Positions 52,216-60,787 of a stretch of 64,000 nucleotides of DNA are shown one piece after another. Position 1 is the first letter of the stretch. The number at the start of each line of letters is the position of its first letter. Below the pieces are notes generated by a model, which had not been told where the DNA came from, ran no database searches, and worked only from the letters and a program-made list of their open reading frames with translations. The translations under genes and the position numbers were made by a program. Origin of the DNA: Bradyrhizobium erythrophlei (GTDB taxonomy: Bacteria; Pseudomonadota; Alphaproteobacteria; Rhizobiales; Xanthobacteraceae); the NCBI RefSeq assembly GCF_900129425.1, contig NZ_LT670817.1, positions 7,130,001 through 7,194,000 on the forward strand, given 5' to 3'.

Positions 52216-54813
52216 ATGCTGGAAATAAACAAGCCTCGTTCTCGAAAAGCCGCGGAAGAGGCTCTGCGGGGCTTCGTCCGCGTGCGCGGAGCACGCGAGC
52301 ACAATTTGAAGAGCATCGATCTCGACATTCCCCGCGATGCCCTAGTGGTGTTTACCGGCGTGTCCGGCTCGGGCAAATCGTCGCTGGCGTTCGGCACGCT
52401 CTACGCGGAGGCGCAGCGGCGGTATCTCGAATCCGTCTCGCCCTATGCGCGGCGTTTGTTTCATCAGATGGCGGTTCCCGAGGTTGACGAAATCGATGGC
52501 CTGCCCCCGGCCGTGGCCTTGCAGCAGCAGCGCGGGTCGCCCACCACGCGCTCCTCCGTCGGCAGCGTCACGACGCTGTCCAACCTGCTTCGAATGCTGT
52601 ACTCGCGCGCCGGCGAGTATTCACGGCACCAGGCGCATCTCGATGCCGAGGCTTTTTCGCCCAATACGCCGGCGGGAGCCTGTCCCCGATGCCATGGGCT
52701 CGGTCGGGTCTACGAGGTGACCGAACGCTCGATGGTGCCGGATGATTCCAAAAGCATTCGCGAGCGCGCGATTGCCGCCTGGCCGCCCGCCTGGCATGGC
52801 GGCAACCTGCGCGACATGCTGATCACGCTCGGCTACGACGTCGATCGTCCGTGGCGCGAATTGCCGAAAAAAGCCCGCGACTGGATCTTGTATACCGACG
52901 AGCAGCCGGTGGTCCCGGTTTACATTGGGTACGACACGGACGAGGCGCGAAGGGCGATCAGACGCAAGGAGGAGCCCAGTTACCGCGGCAATTTCTCCAG
53001 CGCCAAGCGATATGTGCTGAACACCTTTGCCACCACTGAAAGCGCGTCGATCAAGAAGCGGGTATCGCGCTACATGGTAAGTACCGAATGCCCGCTCTGT
53101 CACGGCAAGCGGCTTGGCCGCGAAGCGCTGTCGGTCAAGTTTGCCGGCTCCGATATTGCCGACATCTCCAGGATCCCGCTGGCCAGGCTCGCCGACCTCT
53201 TGCGTCCCCATGCGGAGGCCACCGCTCCTACCCTGACCAAGCTTAAGGCGCAGCATCCGGAGAAGGCGTTGGTGGTGCAGCGAATCGCCGAGGACCTCGG
53301 CGGCCGCCTCACGGTTCTGCTTGACCTCGGGCTTGGCTATCTAACGCTGGAGCGGAGTACCCCGACGCTTTCTCCGGGCGAACTGCAGCGCCTGCGACTG
53401 GCAACCCAAGTGCGTTCCAATCTGTTCGGCGTCGTCTATGTGCTCGACGAGCCCTCCGCCGGACTTCATCCCGCGGACACCGAGGCGCTGTTGACGGCGC
53501 TCGACCGATTGAAAGCCTCCGGCAATTCGCTGTTCGTGGTCGAACACGAGATCGATGTGATCCGGCATGCGGATTGGGTTGTGGACGTCGGGCCAGGCGC
53601 CGGCGAACTCGGTGGCCATGTGCTCTACAGCGGTCCGCTCCAAGGGTTCAAGCAGGTAGAGCCATCGCAAACCCGCCGTTACCTGTTCGGCGACTACATT
53701 GTGCCAAACCGAACGCCGCGCTCGCCCAAGGACTGGTTGCGGCTGCGTGGCGTCAGTCGCAACAACCTCCATGAACTCGATGTCGATTTTCCGTTGGGAG
53801 TATTCACCACCGTGACTGGCGTTTCCGGCTCGGGCAAGTCGAGCCTGGTGAGCCAGGTCCTGGTGGAATTGGTTGCAAAACAGCTTGGCCATCCCCTCCC
53901 CTCGATCGACGATGAAGGCGACGAACTCGAGCGGACCGTCGTGACCACACTCGGCGGCCGGATCGTGAGCGGAATGGAGGGTATCAAGCGATTGGTGGTC
54001 GTCGACCAAAAGGCGATCGGACGCACACCACGGTCCAACCTCGCGACGTACACAGGGCTGTTCGATTACGTTCGCAAGATCTTCGCGGCCACCAAGTCGG
54101 CGCGCGCCCGTCACTACGACGCTGGACGCTTTTCCTTCAATGTGGCCAAAGGCCGCTGCGAGACCTGCGAGGGCGAAGGCTTTGTTTGCGTCGAATTGCT
54201 GTTCCTGCCCAGTGTATATGCACCGTGCCCAAGCTGTCATGGCGCTCGCTACAACGCCAAAACTCTTGAAATAAAATACCGCGACAAGAACGTCGCCGCC
54301 GTACTGGGAATGACGGTCGACGCCGCCTTCGCGTTCTTTGCCGAGGAGGCGCAGGTGCGCCGGTCCCTCGATGTGCTGCGGCAAGTTGGCCTCGGCTATC
54401 TGCGACTTGGCCAGCCGGCGACGGAGCTTTCCGGCGGCGAAGCCCAGCGGATCAAGCTTGCCACCGAGCTGCAGCGGACGCAGCGCGGCCACACGCTCTA
54501 CGTCCTTGACGAGCCCACCACGGGACTACACCCGACTGACGTCGAGAAGCTCATCGCGCAACTCAACGGGCTGATCGAATCCGGCAATACCGTCATCGTG
54601 GTGGAGCATGATATGCGCGTCGCCGCCGGCAGCGACTGGGTCATGGATATCGGCCCTGGTGCAGGTGACGAAGGCGGTCATGTGGTGGCGTTCGGCAGGC
54701 CTGCCGAGGTCGCTGGCTCGTCCAAAAGCCGCACCGCGCCATACCTGTCGCGGTTCAGGGCCCGGCCCGCGGCCGACGCGCCAGCGTCCAATCGCCTCGC
54801 CGCACCTCAGTAA
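52216..54813 (+). CDS. UvrA-like ABC ATPase (UvrA2 type)
   Basis: An 865-residue protein with two ABC modules. Module 1: Walker A GVSGSGKSS at about 48, zinc module with CPRCHGLG and CPLCHGKR, signature LSPGELQRLRLA and Walker B VYVLDEPSAGLHP. Module 2: Walker A GVSGSGKSS, zinc module CETCEGEG and CPSCHGAR, signature LSGGEAQRIKLATEL and DEPTTGLHP. Shorter than housekeeping UvrA (about 940), consistent with class II UvrA2, which often lacks the UvrB-binding region and is linked to tolerance of DNA-binding drugs. The start at 52216 has weak upstream signals. Confidence 0.88.
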   Translation: MLEINKPRSRKAAEEALRGFVRVRGAREHNLKSIDLDIPRDALVVFTGVSGSGKSSLAFGTLYAEAQRRYLESVSPYARRLFHQMAVPEVDEIDGLPPAVALQQQRGSPTTRSSVGSVTTLSNLLRMLYSRAGEYSRHQAHLDAEAFSPNTPAGACPRCHGLGRVYEVTERSMVPDDSKSIRERAIAAWPPAWHGGNLRDMLITLGYDVDRPWRELPKKARDWILYTDEQPVVPVYIGYDTDEARRAIRRKEEPSYRGNFSSAKRYVLNTFATTESASIKKRVSRYMVSTECPLCHGKRLGREALSVKFAGSDIADISRIPLARLADLLRPHAEATAPTLTKLKAQHPEKALVVQRIAEDLGGRLTVLLDLGLGYLTLERSTPTLSPGELQRLRLATQVRSNLFGVVYVLDEPSAGLHPADTEALLTALDRLKASGNSLFVVEHEIDVIRHADWVVDVGPGAGELGGHVLYSGPLQGFKQVEPSQTRRYLFGDYIVPNRTPRSPKDWLRLRGVSRNNLHELDVDFPLGVFTTVTGVSGSGKSSLVSQVLVELVAKQLGHPLPSIDDEGDELERTVVTTLGGRIVSGMEGIKRLVVVDQKAIGRTPRSNLATYTGLFDYVRKIFAATKSARARHYDAGRFSFNVAKGRCETCEGEGFVCVELLFLPSVYAPCPSCHGARYNAKTLEIKYRDKNVAAVLGMTVDAAFAFFAEEAQVRRSLDVLRQVGLGYLRLGQPATELSGGEAQRIKLATELQRTQRGHTLYVLDEPTTGLHPTDVEKLIAQLNGLIESGNTVIVVEHDMRVAAGSDWVMDIGPGAGDEGGHVVAFGRPAEVAGSSKSRTAPYLSRFRARPAADAPASNRLAAPQ

Positions 54814-55115
54814 AATCGCGGAATCGGCCCCAAATGCGGTGTGGGTCGGCCCGAAAGATCGAACATTACTTCGTCGACGTAACACCAGCCCCACCCTTCC
54901 GGCGGATCGTAGGCCTCGATGATCGGGTGTTTTGTCGCGTGAAAATGTTTTGTAGCGTGTCGATTTGGCGACTGATCGCAACAACCGACGTGGCCACAGC
55001 TGCGGCAGACCCGCAGATGCAACCAGGGGTCGCCCAATTTCAGACATTCTTCGCACCCCAAGGCGCTCGGAACAACGTCACGGATTGCCGAGAGATGTTT
55101 GCAAAATATCGCCAT
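54807..55115 (-). CDS. UBP-type zinc finger protein
   Basis: A 102-residue protein formed by one UBP/ZnF domain: FCKHLSAI, CEECLKLGDPWLHLRVCRSC, GHVGCCDQSPNRHATKHFHA and KHPIIEAYDPPEGWGWCYVD. The Cys/His ligands are complete. In eukaryotes this domain binds the C-terminus of ubiquitin; in bacteria, where ubiquitin is absent, its partner is unknown. The ATG at 55115 follows AGGAAA. The stop overlaps the uvrA-like 3' end by 7 bases. Confidence 0.85.
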   Translation of the reverse strand: MAIFCKHLSAIRDVVPSALGCEECLKLGDPWLHLRVCRSCGHVGCCDQSPNRHATKHFHATKHPIIEAYDPPEGWGWCYVDEVMFDLSGRPTPHLGPIPRFY

Positions 55116-55240
55116 GTTTTCCTGCCGCGCTCCGCTTGACCCAGGATGCATCGCTGCTCCGCCGCGCAGAATGCGCCGCGCTCTGCTTTGTCTTAGTTCC
55201 GATCCGATTGCGAAGATACACTTCGTGGCGAAGTAAGTGA

Positions 55241-55669
55241 TCAGGCCGTAAGCTCAGGATCAACCGCAAGGATCACAGTCTTCTCAACATTACCATCGAC
55301 GCTCTGTTCGCGCGGAATGACAGGCAGTTGAAGCACCAGCGCGTGCTGGCCTTCCGACAACAGATTCACGAGAACCGTTTTTCCGTCCGGAAACGAGAGG
55401 GCATCGTGATGCTGATGCGAGGCGCCCGGCTCAAGCGCGCAAAATCTGGCGACGCTAAAGCCTGTGCTCCTAGTCGAAAGCCAATTGCGATTATATCTGA
55501 CGTCACGTTCGAATGCGAGTTCGGTTCCGGGAAGCAGACATACCGCGACATTCGGCTCTCGCTTTGCGGCAAAGCCGCGGGTGGATGTACCGTAGAAGCT
55601 GGTCGTAACAAGCGTCTCGCCAACCTTGGCCGGGCGAAATACGACAGTATGCAGGCTATAATCACACAT
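55241..55669 (-). CDS. Conserved-type hypothetical protein
   Basis: A 142-residue soluble protein, mostly beta: starts MCDYSLHTVVFRPAKVGETL, then VAVCLLPGTELAFERDVRY, FCALEPGASHQHHDALSFPD and VLVNLLSEGQHALVLQLPV. The first residues (MCDYSLH) and the LLPGTE block recur in bradyrhizobial unknowns as I recall. The HQHHD cluster could bind a metal. No upstream box found. Function unknown. Confidence 0.72.
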   Translation of the reverse strand: MCDYSLHTVVFRPAKVGETLVTTSFYGTSTRGFAAKREPNVAVCLLPGTELAFERDVRYNRNWLSTRSTGFSVARFCALEPGASHQHHDALSFPDGKTVLVNLLSEGQHALVLQLPVIPREQSVDGNVEKTVILAVDPELTA

Positions 55670-55799
55670 AGGATTTTCTCCGCTGATCTACGTGTTCAAG
55701 AACCTGTATCGTGAGGAGACGCGCGCTGCGTTGACCGATGTCAAAATATCGGCGAACGAGATCGCTCCATATAGTATGGAAGAGATCGAGGGGTCGCGC

Positions 55800-56159
55800 T
55801 CATCTCATACTGCCTGGCATGAAGCAGCGAATGGAGATTCCGAGAGATCCCTTGATGGGCCAGACCATCGCCCTGCCCGCCCGGTTCGGCTCTGTAATCA
55901 CGGCATCATCAGGGAAGTCGATCCATTCATTGTCTATGCGTACGCGGTAATGACCACTCTTGGATTCCCAATCCGGGTCCAAAACAGCGAAACCATCCGC
56001 ATCCGAACAGCATGGTCCCTTGCCGGACCTGAGGCTGTCAAACCATGGCCTGAGCGGCGACAGCGAATAGCGGCCGTCGTCGCGGGCTTGCACCGCACCG
56101 ATGAATGCCGCCGCGAGAATGCCGAAGGCGGAGCCGAGGACAGGGATCTTCATGCTCAT
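55800..56159 (-). CDS. Small exported hypothetical protein
   Basis: A 119-residue protein with a signal peptide (MSMKIPVLGSAFGILAAAFI, cleavage near VQARD). The mature part has LRSGKGPCCSDADGFAV, WESKSGHYRVRIDNEWIDFP and ends IRCFMPGS, with three Cys that could form a disulphide. The pattern GPCCSDADG is common among rhizobial periplasmic unknowns. It follows the flavoprotein gene by 31 bases and is likely in its transcript. Confidence 0.7.
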   Translation of the reverse strand: MSMKIPVLGSAFGILAAAFIGAVQARDDGRYSLSPLRPWFDSLRSGKGPCCSDADGFAVLDPDWESKSGHYRVRIDNEWIDFPDDAVITEPNRAGRAMVWPIKGSLGISIRCFMPGSMR

Positions 56160-56190
56160 GTTCGCCGCCTGATCAAGACAACAATTCAAA

Positions 56191-57996
56191 TCACGCAGGT
56201 GGTGCGGGTATCACTGATCGTATCAACTCTTGATGCGCTCTCCCCGGCGTGCAGTGCGGGTTCAACCGCATACCCATCGCACCCACGCTCCCCGTCCCCG
56301 AATCCTTTTCCGCATCGCCCGACGATTCAGCCGCGCCATCTGCGCGAGCCACGTGCAATTCCGCCCCAACGACAGCCCCCTCGCCGATGGCGGCTCCGAC
56401 TCGCTTGACTGATCCAGACCGCACATCGCCGGAGGCGAACACGCCACGCACGCTGGTTTCCAGCGGCAGCGGACGCCCGGATCCGTTGTTCGACGGGCGG
56501 CCGTCGGAGGGAACGTCCGAGCCGGTCAAGACAAAATTCTTGCCGTCCAGAGCGATCCCGCTATCCCTGAGCCAGCCCGTAGCCGGTTCCGCGCCGATGA
56601 AGCAAAAGACATGGCGGATCGGCTTTTCCGTCTCCTTGCCGGTCACATTGTTGCGCCAGCTCACGCGCTCCAGTTGCTTCTCGCGGCTGCCATAGAGGGC
56701 AACGATTTCCGTTTGGGTCAACACCTCGATATTGTCGATCGCCTTGATCCGGTCGATGAGATATTGCGACATGCTCGCCGCCAGACTTGGACCGCGCACT
56801 AGCATCCAGATTTTTTTAGCGAAGCTGCGCAGGAAGACCGCGGCCTGGCCCGCCGAGTTGCCACCCCCGACCAGAACGATTTCCTCATCACGACAAAGCC
56901 GCGCCTCGATCGGCGAAGCCCAGTACCAGACTCCCCGCCCCTCGAAATCGCTGAGGTTTGGAACGCCAAGGCGGCGATAGCGCGCGCCGGTCGCCACGAC
57001 CACGGTCGCGGCCTTGACGCGCCGGCCATCCGTGAGATGAAGCCCAAGCGGCGTTTCAGTCGGGTCGAGCTGTACCACTTCGCTGGGTATCACCATCTTG
57101 GCACCGAATTTCTGCGCCTGGACGTAAGCACGGCCGGTGAGCGCCTGGCCGGAAATGCCGGCCGGAAAACCGAGATAATTTTCGATACGCGCACTGGCTC
57201 CGGCTTGTCCACCGAATGCGCGCGTATCGAAAACGATGACCGAGAGACCCTCCGATGCAGCATAGACCGCGGTCGAGAGCCCGGCGGGTCCCGCGCCGAC
57301 GACCGCGACGTCATAGGTCCGATCGCGTTCGTCGATCGGCACCATTGCGAGTGCGAGCGCCAATTCGGTCTCGTTCGGGTTTTTCAGGATGGTACCCTTC
57401 GGACACACTGCCAGCGGCAGGTCCGAAGGATTCGGGGCATATTGCTCGACCAGTTTCGCTGCGTCCTGATCCTGTGCCGGGTCGAGCAGTTGATGCGGGT
57501 AGGCATTGCGCGCCAGGAAGCCTTGCAGACGAATGACGTCGGGACTGTTTTCGGCGCCAATTAGCACCGGACCTCCAGTGCCGGCCTCGATCAGGGCGAC
57601 GCGACGCAGGATCAGTGCATGCATGATCCGTTCGCCGAGTTCGGGCTCTTCAATCATCAGGGCGCGCAGATTTTCCGGCGGAATCAACAGTGCTTCGACA
57701 TCATCGATCGCGTGAACGTCGACGAACGCCGGCTGACCTGACAATTGCCCCACTTCGGCGACGAAGTCACCGGGTCCCTGCTCCAGGATCGGGGCGCTGT
57801 GCCCGAAGGGATCGCGACGCGTGACGCGCACCGAGCCCTTGATCAGCACATACATGCCGGGAGCGAAGCTTCCTGTGACGAACAGCGCCTCGCCGGGGGC
57901 GTAGTGCCGGACTTCCCCAAAACGATGCAGCCGATCGATTTCATTCGGAGTCAGCTTTGGAAACATCTGCTCGTTGCGGTTATCGATCGTCGACAT
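56191..57996 (-). CDS. Thioredoxin-reductase-like flavoprotein fused to a cNMP-binding domain
   Basis: A 601-residue fusion. Residues 1-140 form a Crp-type cyclic-nucleotide-binding beta roll (YAPGEALFVTG, MYVLIKGSVRVT). A thioredoxin-like spacer region (about 145-215) follows. From about 225 it is a TrxR-like flavoprotein: VAVVGAGPAGLSTAVYA (FAD), GGQAGASARIENYLGFP, the NADPH motif VLVGGGNSAGQAAVFL and SGDVRSGSVKRVG. Where TrxR has its redox CxxC, this reads YWASPIEARLC, so no disulphide exchange by the standard route. It follows a UspA gene (24-base gap). Substrate unknown. Confidence 0.85.
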   Translation of the reverse strand: MSTIDNRNEQMFPKLTPNEIDRLHRFGEVRHYAPGEALFVTGSFAPGMYVLIKGSVRVTRRDPFGHSAPILEQGPGDFVAEVGQLSGQPAFVDVHAIDDVEALLIPPENLRALMIEEPELGERIMHALILRRVALIEAGTGGPVLIGAENSPDVIRLQGFLARNAYPHQLLDPAQDQDAAKLVEQYAPNPSDLPLAVCPKGTILKNPNETELALALAMVPIDERDRTYDVAVVGAGPAGLSTAVYAASEGLSVIVFDTRAFGGQAGASARIENYLGFPAGISGQALTGRAYVQAQKFGAKMVIPSEVVQLDPTETPLGLHLTDGRRVKAATVVVATGARYRRLGVPNLSDFEGRGVWYWASPIEARLCRDEEIVLVGGGNSAGQAAVFLRSFAKKIWMLVRGPSLAASMSQYLIDRIKAIDNIEVLTQTEIVALYGSREKQLERVSWRNNVTGKETEKPIRHVFCFIGAEPATGWLRDSGIALDGKNFVLTGSDVPSDGRPSNNGSGRPLPLETSVRGVFASGDVRSGSVKRVGAAIGEGAVVGAELHVARADGAAESSGDAEKDSGTGSVGAMGMRLNPHCTPGRAHQELIRSVIPAPPA

Positions 57997-58020
57997 TTTA
58001 AGTCCCCGACGCGAAATCGA

Positions 58021-58836
58021 TTAATGAGCCATCAAGAGCGGAACACGCGCCTCGTGCAGCAGATTGTAGGTCATACCGCCTAGCAACCACTCGCGCAGCC
58101 GGAGATGGCCGTATCCGCCCATGACGATAAGGTCAGCCTTTCGCCGTTCAGCTTCTGCCATCAACCGGGCGCCGACCTCGCTGCGGCGGCTCTTGACCCG
58201 ATGAAGGACGGCGTCGATTCCATGATGCTTGAGATGGTTGACCGCATCGACACCGAGGAGCGCCTCTTCCTCGGTTGGGCGCTCGCCGGTCACGACCACG
58301 ACCGCGACCTCCTCCGCCTTGTGCAGATACGGCATGCTTTCGCCCAAGGCTCGCGCCGCCTCCCGGCTGCCGTTCCAGGCGATGAGGATGCGATCGAAGG
58401 CGATCTTGGGCCGCTCTGTCTCGGGGACCAAATAGAGATGCCGGCCCGATCCGAACAGGACGCCCTCGATCAGCCGCTCGGGATCCATCGTGTCGTTGGG
58501 ACGCAAAGTTACAAAGCAGTCGGCGGAGCGCGCCTCGCGGGCGGCAATCCTGGCGATATCGTCAGCCAGCACATCGAAGCGCCGAATCTCTACGGGGCGC
58601 TCAAGCTGTTGCAGCCGCCTCGCCAGCAACGCCTCGGTTACATCGCCGGCCTCGCGCGCGTGGTCGATCACCCCGGCTGTGGCGTCCCCCTCGATCCGAC
58701 CGGGTAGTGGCAATACATTGAGAAACAGGCCGATGACCACCTGAGCGTCGAGCCATCGGGCTATGTCGGCGACAGCCGCCAGCCGAATTTCGTCGGAAAT
58801 GCCGCCGTCCAACCAAACCATCATATCCTTGATCAT
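58021..58836 (-). CDS. Universal stress protein, tandem UspA domains
   Basis: A 271-residue protein, near paralogue of that at 20982-21815: MIKDMMVWLDGGISDEIRLA, EARSADCFVTLRPNDTMDPE, DRILIAWNGSREAARALGES and the ATP-motif GGYGHLRLREWLLGGMT. The C-terminal domain keeps the nucleotide-binding glycines. It is followed closely by the cNMP-flavoprotein gene. A box at 58988 lies about 158 bases upstream, so a long leader is implied. Confidence 0.92.
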   Translation of the reverse strand: MIKDMMVWLDGGISDEIRLAAVADIARWLDAQVVIGLFLNVLPLPGRIEGDATAGVIDHAREAGDVTEALLARRLQQLERPVEIRRFDVLADDIARIAAREARSADCFVTLRPNDTMDPERLIEGVLFGSGRHLYLVPETERPKIAFDRILIAWNGSREAARALGESMPYLHKAEEVAVVVVTGERPTEEEALLGVDAVNHLKHHGIDAVLHRVKSRRSEVGARLMAEAERRKADLIVMGGYGHLRLREWLLGGMTYNLLHEARVPLLMAH

Positions 58837-58987
58837 CCGGGCCGTCCTACATCAGCAGATCGAAAAGGCGGACACACCGCTGCCAGTGTCCATGACATGG
58901 CTTGTGGGCCCTTACTCGATTGCACCGTAGCGATCATGGCTTGTGGATCCTCAAGCGCCATCGTGCCGCGCACGGAGCGGACACCCA

Positions 58988-59001
58988 TTGACGGCTGTCA
59001 G
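58988..59001. promoter_or_regulatory. FNR/FixK-type box, one mismatch
   Basis: TTGACGGCTGTCAG, centred about 158 bases before the UspA start at 58836 (minus strand). Confidence 0.45.
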
Positions 59002-59030
59002 CTTCCGCCGATTTTTCAATGGCGCTGAAA

Positions 59031-59044
59031 TTGACGCTCGTCAC
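59031..59044. promoter_or_regulatory. FNR/FixK-type box, one mismatch
   Basis: TTGACGCTCGTCAC, centred about 58 bases before the ATG of the broken DUF2188 gene at 59096. Confidence 0.5.
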
Positions 59045-59095
59045 GGCGCCGTCTCCGATCCTCTGCCAATCGTCGCTGTTCGCGGAGCTCAAGCG

Positions 59096-59324
59096 ATGGC
59101 AGCCGCTGCTATTCACGTTGTCCCGGACGACAACTTCGACACTGGGTTGTACGCGCCGACATTGGGCAGGAATTCGGCCACTACCCCACCCGAGAAGCCG
59201 CCGAACGGTCGCGCAGGCGATCGCGCAAGAGCGCGAGGCCGAACTCGTCGTCCACCTCGCGGACGGAAAAACGAGCCGAACGCGTTTTGCAAAAAGCTGG
59301 GCCGCCAGATTGTTCCGGCGATGA
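59096..59324 (+). pseudogene. DUF2188-like gene with two frameshifts
   Basis: Joining three frames gives a short protein: AAAAIHVVPDDNFDT from the ATG at 59096, then WVVRADIGQEFGHYPTREAA, then VAQAIAQEREAELVVHLADG and KTSRTRFAKSWAARLFRR, stop at 59322. This is the DUF2188 pattern (HVVP....W.V...G......ft...eAi..A...ak.....l.vh..dG). Shifts near 59146 and 59210 break it. A FixK-type box is in place upstream, so the loss is recent, or the shifts are sequencing errors. Confidence 0.6.
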
Positions 59325-59349
59325 TCCGGCGGAATCGGGCGACGCCCTG

Positions 59350-59802
59350 TTACACCTTCATGCCGTCGACATGCTCGCGGGTCCATGCCAGCAGTTGAGG
59401 CAGGGGCATGATACCGGACTTGCGCGCAATCTCCCGGCCGCGGTGTACGAGCATCAGCGTCGGTATGCTCTGGATGGAGAACCGCCGCAGCAGTTCCTGT
59501 ACGGCGTCGCTGTCGACCTTGACCAGCCGCAAATCGGGTTCGAGTTGGGTTGCCGCCTGTTCGAAGATCGGCGCCATCGCCCGGCAGGGACCGCACCAGA
59601 TAGCCCAGAAGTCAACCAATAGCGGAATGTCACTGTGCGTTGCGTGCCGGTCGAAGCGGGCGACGCTGTCCAGCGCCGCCGGCCGTCCTTCGTAAAGCGG
59701 CCGGTGACAGGATCCGCACTTGGCGCCATCGCGCAGCCGTTCGCGCGGTAAACGGTTGATCGCATCGCAGTGCGGGCAGACGATATGCAGCGCGGTGGTC
59801 AT
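59350..59802 (-). CDS. trxC: Thioredoxin 2 (TrxC)
   Basis: A 150-residue protein: an N-terminal zinc ribbon with HIVCPHCDAINRLP and CGSCHRPLY, then the thioredoxin fold with VDFWAIWCGPCRAMAPIFE, the WCGPC active site, and SIQSIPTLMLV with the cis-Pro. This is the two-domain TrxC form; it is typically stress-induced and OxyR-linked in enterics. The ATG at 59802 follows GGAG. A FixK-type box lies 63 bases upstream. Confidence 0.94.
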   Translation of the reverse strand: MTTALHIVCPHCDAINRLPRERLRDGAKCGSCHRPLYEGRPAALDSVARFDRHATHSDIPLLVDFWAIWCGPCRAMAPIFEQAATQLEPDLRLVKVDSDAVQELLRRFSIQSIPTLMLVHRGREIARKSGIMPLPQLLAWTREHVDGMKV

Positions 59803-59858
59803 GTGTACTCCGCACAAGGCTCGGTGCTGTAGAATCATGCGCCGCCCGGGAGACCGCA

Positions 59859-59872
59859 TTGACCGGCATCAA
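59859..59872. promoter_or_regulatory. FNR/FixK-type box
   Basis: TTGACCGGCATCAA, exact TTGA-N6-TCAA, centred about 63 bases before the trxC start at 59802. Confidence 0.7.
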
Positions 59873-59895
59873 TTTTTTCGAAAGCCCGTGTTAAA

Positions 59896-59909
59896 TTGAC
59901 GGACGTCAT
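59896..59909. promoter_or_regulatory. FNR/FixK-type box, one mismatch
   Basis: TTGACGGACGTCAT, centred about 120 bases before the rhomboid start at 60023. With the box at 59859 it gives one site to each of two divergent genes. Confidence 0.55.
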
Positions 59910-60022
59910 GGCCGGTTGGGCCTTCTCACCGCAATGTGGGAACCTCAGCAAGATCCGTCAGCCCGAAGCTGAAAGCGCCAGATATTGTCCGGAATCCGTG
60001 ACATGCAGTCGAAGAGGCGCAG

Positions 60023-60763
60023 ATGATCCCGATCCGGAACGCTGTCCCGTCCCGCTACCCGCCGGTGATCACCTGGATGCTGATCGCTATCAATTGTCTG
60101 GTGTTCCTGTTCCAGGACAGCCTCAGCCCCGATGAGCTTGAGCTGTTTTTGCAGCAATTCGCGCTGATTCCCGCGCGCTACTCCGAGGCCTTTGCATCGG
60201 GGGATGCCGATCTGGAGGCCGCGGATATCCTGCCTTTCTTCTCCATGATGTTTCTGCATGGCGGGTGGCTCCATCTGATCTTGAACATGTGGACGCTGTG
60301 GCTGTTCGGTCCGACCATCGAGGATCGGATGGGTCATGCCCGCTATCTGGCGTTCTATCTGGTTTGCGGCTTTGCCGCATCAGTCGCGCACGTCATGTTC
60401 AACCCGACTTCGATCGTGCCCGCATTGGGCGCCTCCGGCGCAATCGCCGGCATTCTCGGCTGCTACATGCGGCTGTTTCCGATGGCGCGGGTGGTCGTGG
60501 TCGTCCCGATCCTGTTCATCCCGCTGTTTTTCAAAGTCTACGCGTATGTCTTTATCAGCCTCTGGTTTCTGATTCAGGTTCAGCAGTCGATGATGGCCCT
60601 CCTGCTGCCGTCCGCCAGCGGAGACCTCGCGTGGTGGGCCCATGTCGGAGGGTTTATCGCAGGGTTCGCACTTGGTCCTTTGCTGGTCCGGTCCCATCAG
60701 GGTTACCGCCCGTATTACGCGGACGAAGGCGTGTTCGGCTTCGATACCAAAGGGCGAATATGA
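60023..60763 (+). CDS. Rhomboid family intramembrane serine protease
   Basis: A 246-residue protein with about six helices. The catalytic Ser is in ALGASGAIAGILG, the catalytic His in WWAHVGGFIAGF, and the L1-loop helix HGGWLHLILNMWTLWLFG and oxyanion residues (His, Asn) are present. Rhomboids cut membrane proteins within the bilayer. The N-terminus (IPIRNAVPSRYPPVITWML) is typical of the group often paired with soluble partners. It precedes an SDH-type protease gene by 24 bases. Confidence 0.92.
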   Translation: MIPIRNAVPSRYPPVITWMLIAINCLVFLFQDSLSPDELELFLQQFALIPARYSEAFASGDADLEAADILPFFSMMFLHGGWLHLILNMWTLWLFGPTIEDRMGHARYLAFYLVCGFAASVAHVMFNPTSIVPALGASGAIAGILGCYMRLFPMARVVVVVPILFIPLFFKVYAYVFISLWFLIQVQQSMMALLLPSASGDLAWWAHVGGFIAGFALGPLLVRSHQGYRPYYADEGVFGFDTKGRI

Positions 60764-60787
60764 GATGTCATGCCATAGGAGGACTCC

